Assembly (NCBI RefSeq): GCF_004359215.1
Contig: NC_090624.1
Location: 2,377,946 to 2,399,437 of the forward strand
Origin: Bremia lactucae
Taxonomy: Eukaryota > Oomycota > Peronosporomycetes > Peronosporales > Peronosporaceae
Reading direction: 5' to 3'
Length of the DNA stretch: 21,492 nt
How positions within the stretch are numbered: position 1 is the first letter of the stretch; every line of letters begins with the position of its first letter. The notes under the pieces were generated by a model. The model ran no database searches and was not told where the DNA came from. It saw only the letters and a list, made by a program, of their open reading frames with translations. Position numbers and translations under genes: made by a program. Of the stretch, positions 17,111-21,492 are shown in pieces.

Positions 17111-17389
17111 CACAGAGTGAGTATAGTAAACAACGTTATCCACTCGTCCACGAGGTGACTAATACGATTTATAATAATGTTAGCCCTGATGCTATCGCAT
17201 CGTTATATGCTCTCTTAAATTTTGACGAAACGTTTGTTGATAAATTTGGCTAAGTTGTAAAGACTGGTGACTGTTGCAATCGATCCGAAACTGCAGTTAT
17301 GCTCATCATTGCTTCTCGATGAAGCCGTCTTTGAGAATACAAAGGTGGCTCTTTAGCGCGCGTAGCGGATCATTAATCCCTGAAGATTC
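17111..17389 (+). other. Junction zone between the copia and gypsy RT fragments
   Basis: Short frames only. The right copia limit and the resumption of gypsy sequence lie somewhere here; no target-site duplication could be picked out by eye. Confidence 0.35.
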
Positions 17390-17990
17390 TTCAGATTGCT
17401 ATTACAATCCACCGTCTGTTTTACCTCCTAATAAATGTACGTCATGAATTGACGTGGTTCCTCGATGTGAATAATGCGTACACGACAGTGGTGTTTACCA
17501 AAGACACAATGTGATGTCTTGACTATTTCTTCCGTGCTAAGCTCGCGGCTGAAATGGTGCGTGAGAGTAAGTCTCCACATTCAACACGAACATTTGTGTC
17601 AAGAAGGGCCGACCGAATAATGGCGCATTGTGCATACTTATTATAAGGTTAATGCTACCACTATACTATACGGGTACACATACACCAATTCCTAAATGGG
17701 ATAGTTTCAGAAAAATATGTTGGGATGTATAATGTACAGTGCACTCGACTTAGCCGATATTAACATTTATCAACTGCTCATGCAAGCTAGTGATATTCTA
17801 TTTGGAGCGGTATGTACCTCAAATTGCTGCTTTCCAATGCTCCGGCTACCTTAAATTGTATGGTGGCGCGTCTGTTCCACCCTCATAAATATTATGCACG
17901 GAAATTTAATGATGACATTTTCGTCCATAGTCGTGTGGTAGAGTCGGTCGAACGTCGATATTAGTCTAGACCACTAACAAGCAGGGCTCA
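17390..17990 (+). pseudogene. Ty3/gypsy reverse transcriptase, decayed
   Basis: RT copies the element RNA into DNA. Blocks read in order across frame changes: PSVLPPNKCTS (about 17410), DYFFRAKLAAEMVRESKSPH (about 17520-17580), WRIVHTYYKVNATTI (about 17620), YTPIPKWD, MLGCIMYSALDLADINIYQ (about 17720-17775), LSNAPATLNCMVARLFHPHK and YYARKFNDDIFVHSR (17830-17940). The last contains the catalytic DD pair of the Y/F-x-DD motif, and that final stretch is uninterrupted for about 39 codons. Several stops and at least four frame changes occur upstream. It is the RT belonging to the gag and protease at 14.8-15.7 kb. Confidence 0.85.
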
Positions 17991-18162
17991 AAGAAAGGTG
18001 GTCCAATATTTATAACTTCTTGTTATGTACAGAAAATCCTTAAAAGTCGCGTTTAAAATATTTATATTCTATTAATGAGAAGACTTATGCAGCACGCTTC
18101 CGTAACTTCGAGCTATGTCCCACTACCGTCACAATAAGAATACATTTCAGTTTTTTTACAAG
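17991..18162. other. Junction between opposite-facing gypsy pol fragments
   Basis: The + strand RT text fades after the DD motif and minus-strand RNase H text ends at about 18163. Nothing between them can be assigned. Confidence 0.35.
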
Positions 18163-18860
18163 CTTCACCACTGTCTTCAAATAAAGGTGGAATCGAATTT
18201 TCTATTCTATAAAAGACTTCCGCGTATACAGAGGCAGTCATGGCTGCTCTAAGTGCAGCCAAACATTTGATGGGGTGTGTCATTGTTATGAGCCAACCAC
18301 TTTTGCCCAGAAAAGGCTTAGAGTCAAGCAGATAGATGCTTTCTGACTTTGACGAGAGTATACTTCTTAGCTAGTAGCTCTTTGTCATGAACGGGGTACT
18401 TCTTTCTACATCTAAGCTGCCGAGACTCAAATGCAATGACGTTCTCGACCTTCACCCACATGTTTGTAAGAGAGTACGGCCTATTGTAAAGTCAGATAAA
18501 CCACAGACGACACTAAAGTCCGATCAGGATCTGGCAGTCAAAATCAGGTATCATTTGCCGCTTTGAAAATGTCATTCGCGGTGTTAGTCCAGCACTATCC
18601 TACATCCTTCTTAAGGAGATTGGATAATTGCCGAGTCATCTTGGCGTAAAATTTGGTGTACTTAAGCAAGTAAATGTATCATCTTGAGATACAAATATTT
18701 TTTTATACATCTCGTAGGAAGGGCGTCTCGATCCTTGCCGATACTGCCCTAGACGTGGATCTTAGTGCTCATTCAAGTCGGCTATCGATCTCCCGCAGGA
18801 CCAAGCCACTTGTGTAATTCCTCCTGGTACTTAAGAATCGGCAATCAAAGATGGTTATAC
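18163..18860 (-). pseudogene. Ty3/gypsy RT C-terminus and RNase H, minus strand, decayed
   Basis: On the minus strand ELHKWLGP (about 18830-18805) corresponds to the RT connection. It is followed by MTRQLSNLLKKDVG (18639-18598), a word for LPDPDR where ALPDP is usual, and VIAFESRQLRCRKKYPVHD (18442-18386). Next are KELLAKKYTLVK and LAALRAAMTASVYAEVFYRI (about 18265-18205), the RNase H end. The RNase H strand with YPVHDKELLA is diagnostic for Ty3/gypsy. Multiple frameshifts and stops are present. Because it faces the + strand RT ending at 17990, it comes from a different insertion or an inversion. Confidence 0.8.
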
Positions 18861-19045
18861 GTTAGCAGTGCAACGGAACACTACGACTTGTAGGGATATT
18901 TATTGTGATGAGTAGTCTCTCCAGACAAGCTATTGATTAGCCGTTTGGGCAAAAGCCACAACTTCTTTTCAGGGGCAAGACGAGACGGTTTAGTGTCTAC
19001 GATCCCCAGGGTGGTACTCATTGAAGCAGGGGTACCACAAGAACT
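18861..19045. other. Short uncharacterised stretch between minus-strand fragments
   Basis: On the minus strand a short open stretch (VDTKPSRLAPEKKLWLLPKR) follows the acidic ORF after its stop, in the same orientation. No family recognised. Confidence 0.3.
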
Positions 19046-19318
19046 TTAATTCCGATGGCTTACGCCATCGTCATCATCTTTCACAGAAACACATGCAGGT
19101 GACCGTACGGGAGACGGAACGGGCGATGAGGGATCCATCTCATCGTCGGGTCCAAATAGACTATTAACTCGTTTATCAGAATGAGCCCTCTTATTCGAAG
19201 GCTCATAGTCAGCCGCCTGACGTCTATCAGGCGACTGCTTTATTCTCCCCGAGTCGGCCATTTCGTCCGACTCGCATTCGTAGTCGACCTCCAAAGAGGG
19301 GTCGTACTCTATTATATC
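19046..19318 (-). pseudogene. Acidic ORF fragment related to the antisense ORF
   Basis: The minus-strand frame runs from a stop at about 19319 to a TAA at 19046, containing EYDPSLEVDYECESDEMADS, then basic/proline-rich text such as SPDRRQAADYEPSNKRAHSD and MDPSSPVPSPVRSPACVSVK, ending DDDDGVSHRN. The DPSL-x-VDY stretch and the acidic surroundings match the middle of the antisense ORFs at 1167-1703 and 20337-20597. There is no ATG at the homologous start; the frame begins at the edge of the family-2 repeat, so it is a 5'-truncated fragment. Composition suggests a disordered protein. Function unknown. Confidence 0.4.
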
Positions 19319-19573
19319 TATTTATTTCGCAGACTTATCGGCTGTAGAGATAAACAGAAAAGAGACAAATAAGATAAGAATTCAGTTGCATGTTTAGTAT
19401 TATTTATAATTACGTTAGAGTTAAGAGATAGCAAGAAGAGATACTTAATTATATTAATACAGTTTTCATTTTACCCAGTTACCATTAAGAGAAGTCTTCC
19501 TCTGCACACGTGAAATAACGTAAGGCACCACTCGCAACTGAAGCAGTGCGAAGTGGACTTGTACTGAAGCAGT
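19311..19573. repeat. Repeat family 2, second copy (partial)
   Basis: It aligns with 11770-12061: TACAGTTTTCATTTTACCC, AAGAGAAGTCTTCCTCTGCAC, AACGTAAGGCACCACTCGCA and GAAGTGGACTTGTACTGAAG are shared or nearly so. It stops at the point where the first copy enters the loop of its palindrome, and an unrelated ORF fragment begins. Confidence 0.75.
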
Positions 19574-19914
19574 TATTAATTGCGACAAAGCTATATGGCC
19601 TTGATCCCAGCGCGAAGAACTTTAGAGATGAGGAAGATTTATATCTCGATGCTTTTCTCAAGCATCGTCGGTTTAGTGGCAACAATAAGCGAGATAAAGT
19701 CTCGCTTATGCAAGCCTGGAGCGCGTTCATTCGCAATATCAAAGACATTGGACGCGAATAATGGCTTCAAAAACTTAACGCGAATGGCGTTAAGTTTGAG
19801 AAACGAACTCCAACCGGTGCAAAGTATAAATTGCATCGGTTGTCACGTGAGGCTGGGCTTCCATCACGTGGGGTGATCCCTAATCGTATTGTGTTGACAA
19901 CTCGAAGAGGGTAA
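19574..19914 (+). pseudogene. Unrecognised ORF fragment with one in-frame stop
   Basis: One + strand frame stays coding-like for 341 bp, broken only by a TAA at 19759-19761 and ending with TAA at 19912-19914. The text includes TKLYGLDPSAKNFRDEEDLY, SLMQAWSAFIRNIKDIGRE and, after the stop, WLQKLNANGVKFEKRTPTGA and HRLSREAGLPSRGVIPNRIV. It looks like a real globular, basic protein, but I cannot assign a family. It has no ATG at its start because it is joined to the family-2 repeat at 19573. It lies upstream of LTR C in the sense orientation of that LTR, so it could be an accessory ORF of the element or a captured gene piece. Four strong stem-loops fall inside it. Confidence 0.35.
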
Positions 19915-20490
19915 AGAGGATGTCATTCCCTTTCTTCGCCCTCGGAAAGGGCTCGCATCTCTATTAAAATGCGTGATGCGGCTGACGTTTTGCAATCGAT
20001 CTACAAGCGCCAGGGGCGCGCTTGTTCTGATGGGCCTTCTGAACCATCGGATGGGTCTCGTCCCACTGACGGACGATGCCCTCAACGTCAGCAACCAGCT
20101 GGGAACGAGGCTCCCAGCTGTCATGTGAAGGTGGATAACCACACCAGCGTACAAGATGACGCGTTCGCTGCCCCTTCACATCACGGTGTTTCTGGATACG
20201 TTCCACAAGGAAACGTTGACCACCGTGGGAATCCACCAATGGTTGTTATGGAGGAGGGAAAATTAGATCCGAACCGTGTGTCGGATCTAATGCCGAGGAT
20301 CGACAAAGTCGATCGCTTCCTCCATGATTTGGAGGAGGGACTTGACCACGTCCGCATCACTACTATGAGGTGACGGCAACGGCGTCGACTCTTTGTAGTC
20401 GACAATAAGCGACAGATCAACATCCTCACTGTTAAAGTGGGATGGATCCTTTAGCCCTGTTAACGCGACAGCAGCAGTGGCTGTCGCGTT
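19647..20490. repeat. Cluster of perfect short stem-loops
   Basis: Perfect stems with short loops: 19647-19667 (8 bp), 19685-19709 (10 bp), 19771-19797 (11 bp), 20263-20290 (10 bp), 20298-20314 (7 bp), 20319-20335 (6 bp), 20384-20403 (7 bp) and 20462-20490 (11 bp). Near-perfect: 19812-19841 (10 of 11). CAGCTGGGA near 20097 also pairs with TCCCAGCTG. They fall in frames on both strands. Confidence 0.85.
19964..20330 (-). pseudogene. Chromodomain at the C-terminus of a Ty3/gypsy integrase (chromovirus type)
   Basis: The chromodomain helps direct integration by binding modified histones. On the minus strand the frame reads PLVDSHGGQRFLVERIQKHR, then TRHLVRWCGYPPSHDSWEPR and VADVEGIVRQWDETHP, ending at a TAA at 19964-19966. 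The aromatic and WEP residues of the chromodomain (LVRW-x-GYP...SWEP) are present; one cage position reads C where G or K is usual. This is the usual end of an oomycete Ty3/gypsy Pol. Upstream, a proline-rich linker (DLIFPPP) is broken by a TAA at about 20246, and no integrase catalytic core precedes it. It is joined instead to the antisense ORF near 20337-20357, so a large internal deletion or a rearrangement lies at that point. Confidence 0.8.
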
Positions 20491-20597
20491 TCAGCATTTG
20501 ACGCAGCCGACGAATTAACGCGGCGGGTGCGCTTAGTGTGAGGTTGAGTGAGCGTCTTTGCAGACGACCCACCAACGTGACCCCTTTTATGTGGCAT
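20337..20597 (-). pseudogene. Second copy of the antisense ORF, beside LTR C
   Basis: It starts at ATG 20597 with MPHKRGHVGGSSAKTLTQPH, shifts frame, and continues LTGLKDPSHFNSEDVDLSLI and VDYKESTPLPSPHSSDAD. At that point it departs from the copy at 1167-1703 and runs on to a stop after IMEEAIDFVDPRH. Near the frame change this copy carries 22 extra bases that form an 11-bp perfect stem (20462-20490). In both copies the ATG lies about 131 bp from the LTR. Function unknown; the copy is not intact. Confidence 0.4.
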
Positions 20598-20715
20598 ATT
20601 TGGCGCCATGTATGGAAACACGTGCGCTAGAGTGATTGAGTGAATTAGCGGCGCGTAAAGCTGCTCGCAATTCTTCTCTCCTCTTTGACGAATTAAAAAA
20701 TGTTAATTCGTTCTT

Positions 20716-20728
20716 AAAGGGGGGATGG
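20716..20728 (+). other. Polypurine tract before LTR C
   Basis: AAAGGGGGGATGG directly precedes the TGTAAC start of LTR C, marking it as a 3' LTR in + orientation. It matches the tract before LTR A apart from one base and its length. Confidence 0.65.
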
Positions 20729-21268
20729 TGTAACGGGCTAAAGTTGCCCTAATGTTACACGGTCCCCGATGAGTACACTTGGTGTACTTAAGGGGATAGT
20801 CAATTACTAGATAATAGTAATTAGACCCAGCACTCGTGTGTGGTGCACATTTGTGACCAACCCTTGTGGATGTGATGCACATGGGTGCATTCACATTAGG
20901 AGGGATGACGCCCAGCGTCATCCGTGATGAAGGCTAGCGTCATCCGTTACGCGAGGTATCTATAAAGATACGCTTGCAATACATATTAAATGTTATCTAT
21001 AGAGATGACATTTTAATTGGTAAAAATAGGTATTTATATTTATCCGATTAAATATAAATCAGTCTGAAAACTACTACCTACTTGGTAAGTTCGCACGAGG
21101 AGACGTGACGACACTTAACCAAAGTACGTAGTGTGTTGGGTGAGGTCGCTTGCGCGCCCACCACAACTACCTCACTGCACGCAAAAGAAGCAGGTTAAAC
21201 CGCTTCCTCGGTGTGCTAAGGTGTGTGTCTAATTAGAGCGTGGCCGCTTTACGACGTGCTCGCCTACA
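20729..21268 (+). repeat. LTR C, family 1 (540 bp)
   Basis: It starts TGTAACGGGCTAAAGTTGCC and ends CTCGCCTACA. The first 31 bases can fold on themselves (TGTAAC with GTTACA, GGGC with GCCC). It carries the same two adjacent palindromes as LTR B (about 20903-20946) and the same AAATATAAATCAGTCTGAAA block, a plausible TATA region. The sequence after 21268 is unrelated to that after LTRs A and B. Confidence 0.85.
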
Positions 21269-21492
21269 AGATGATCAGCACTTGAGCGGAAAAATCCGGT
21301 CGTGGGCTCTTACTTCCATGAATGAACTATGGAATGCCCTTGATCACTGCCTCACGCTTTGCTTCATACAAAGCCACCGTTTTCAGACATCCGTGCAGCC
21401 ACTAGATGATTTCATCGTCCCAATTCTTTACTATTTGAGCTGTAGTCGCACTTGAAATTAGTGGGTGTGCATCTTACCGACTTAATTAGGGG
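21269..21492. other. Flanking sequence after LTR C
   Basis: Nothing recognisable. The open frame at 21240-21455 begins inside the LTR and shows no motif. Confidence 0.4.

Larger units (their letters stand above)
14463..17990 (+). mobile_element. Decayed + strand Ty3/gypsy retrotransposon with an internal copia fragment
   Basis: The parts fall in the expected order on the + strand: PBS (14463), gag (about 14820-15300), a degenerate zinc knuckle (about 15340-15390), the protease end (about 15600-15735), and reverse transcriptase (about 17390-17990). Between protease and RT, where the connection should be short, a Ty1/copia RT fragment is lodged. Every domain is broken by frameshifts and stops, so the copy is dead and old. 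The RNase H and integrase of this copy are not found downstream; the next pol text is on the other strand. Confidence 0.75.

Noticed and set aside
19546..19761. Possible secreted effector (RxLR-type) protein
   Set aside because: No signal peptide, no RxLR-EER motif, and the frame starts at a GTG inside a repeat.
19969..20373. A 134-codon + strand ORF opposite the chromodomain
   Set aside because: The minus strand here encodes a clear chromodomain, so the + frame is its shadow, kept open by overlapping codon composition.
1..21492. CRISPR arrays, rRNA or tRNA genes
   Set aside because: No regularly spaced repeats, no rRNA signature and no complete cloverleaf were seen; the tRNA-like words are primer binding sites.

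Overview
The window reads as a stretch of nuclear DNA from an oomycete, most likely a downy mildew or Phytophthora relative. This is inferred from two things: an intronless gene with the START-like / FYVE / GAF architecture that is characteristically expanded in oomycetes, and Ty3/gypsy retroelements whose Gag, RT and chromodomain wording matches the oomycete type. No species is claimed. Only two genes look intact, and they sit together as an island between 5.27 and 11.18 kb, both on the + strand. The first is a MATE-family multidrug/toxin efflux transporter with an unusually long N-terminal tail (5272-7251). The second is a START-like/FYVE/GAF protein with a Ser/Gln-rich linker (8371-11178). 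Nothing ties them functionally; they are separated by about 1.1 kb and look like independent transcription units.

The rest is retrotransposon wreckage. Left arm (1-3330): the 5' end of a minus-strand Ty3/gypsy element (truncated LTR end, primer binding site, frameshifted gag with a CCHC knuckle) lies head to head with the 3' end of a + strand relative (internal tail, polypurine tract, LTR A). A broken ORF runs antisense inside that tail. A coiled-coil, gag-like fragment bounded by about 110-bp direct repeats follows. From 3945 to about 4600 there is a minus-strand cystathionine beta-synthase pseudogene with two intron-like 62-nt insertions; its 3' end is capped by a perfect 20-bp foldback.

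Right arm (11.6-21.5 kb): a second repeat family containing a 190-nt imperfect palindrome abuts LTR B. After about 1.3 kb of AT-rich sequence with nothing recognisable comes a decayed + strand Ty3/gypsy element (PBS, gag, protease, RT) carrying a Ty1/copia RT fragment in its middle. Next are a minus-strand Ty3/gypsy RT-end/RNase H fragment, an acidic ORF fragment, another copy of the second repeat family, an unrecognised broken + strand ORF, a minus-strand chromodomain (Ty3/gypsy integrase C-terminus), and a second copy of the antisense ORF followed by the polypurine tract and LTR C.

The least ordinary signal is the repeated appearance of inverted duplications: the foldback on the CBS pseudogene, a 31-nt-arm hairpin in the gypsy protease, the 190-nt palindrome, and a dense run of perfect 7-11-bp stem-loops between 19.65 and 20.49 kb. 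Next is the antisense ORF that sits just inside the LTR in two copies. Neither is proved to be a functional system.
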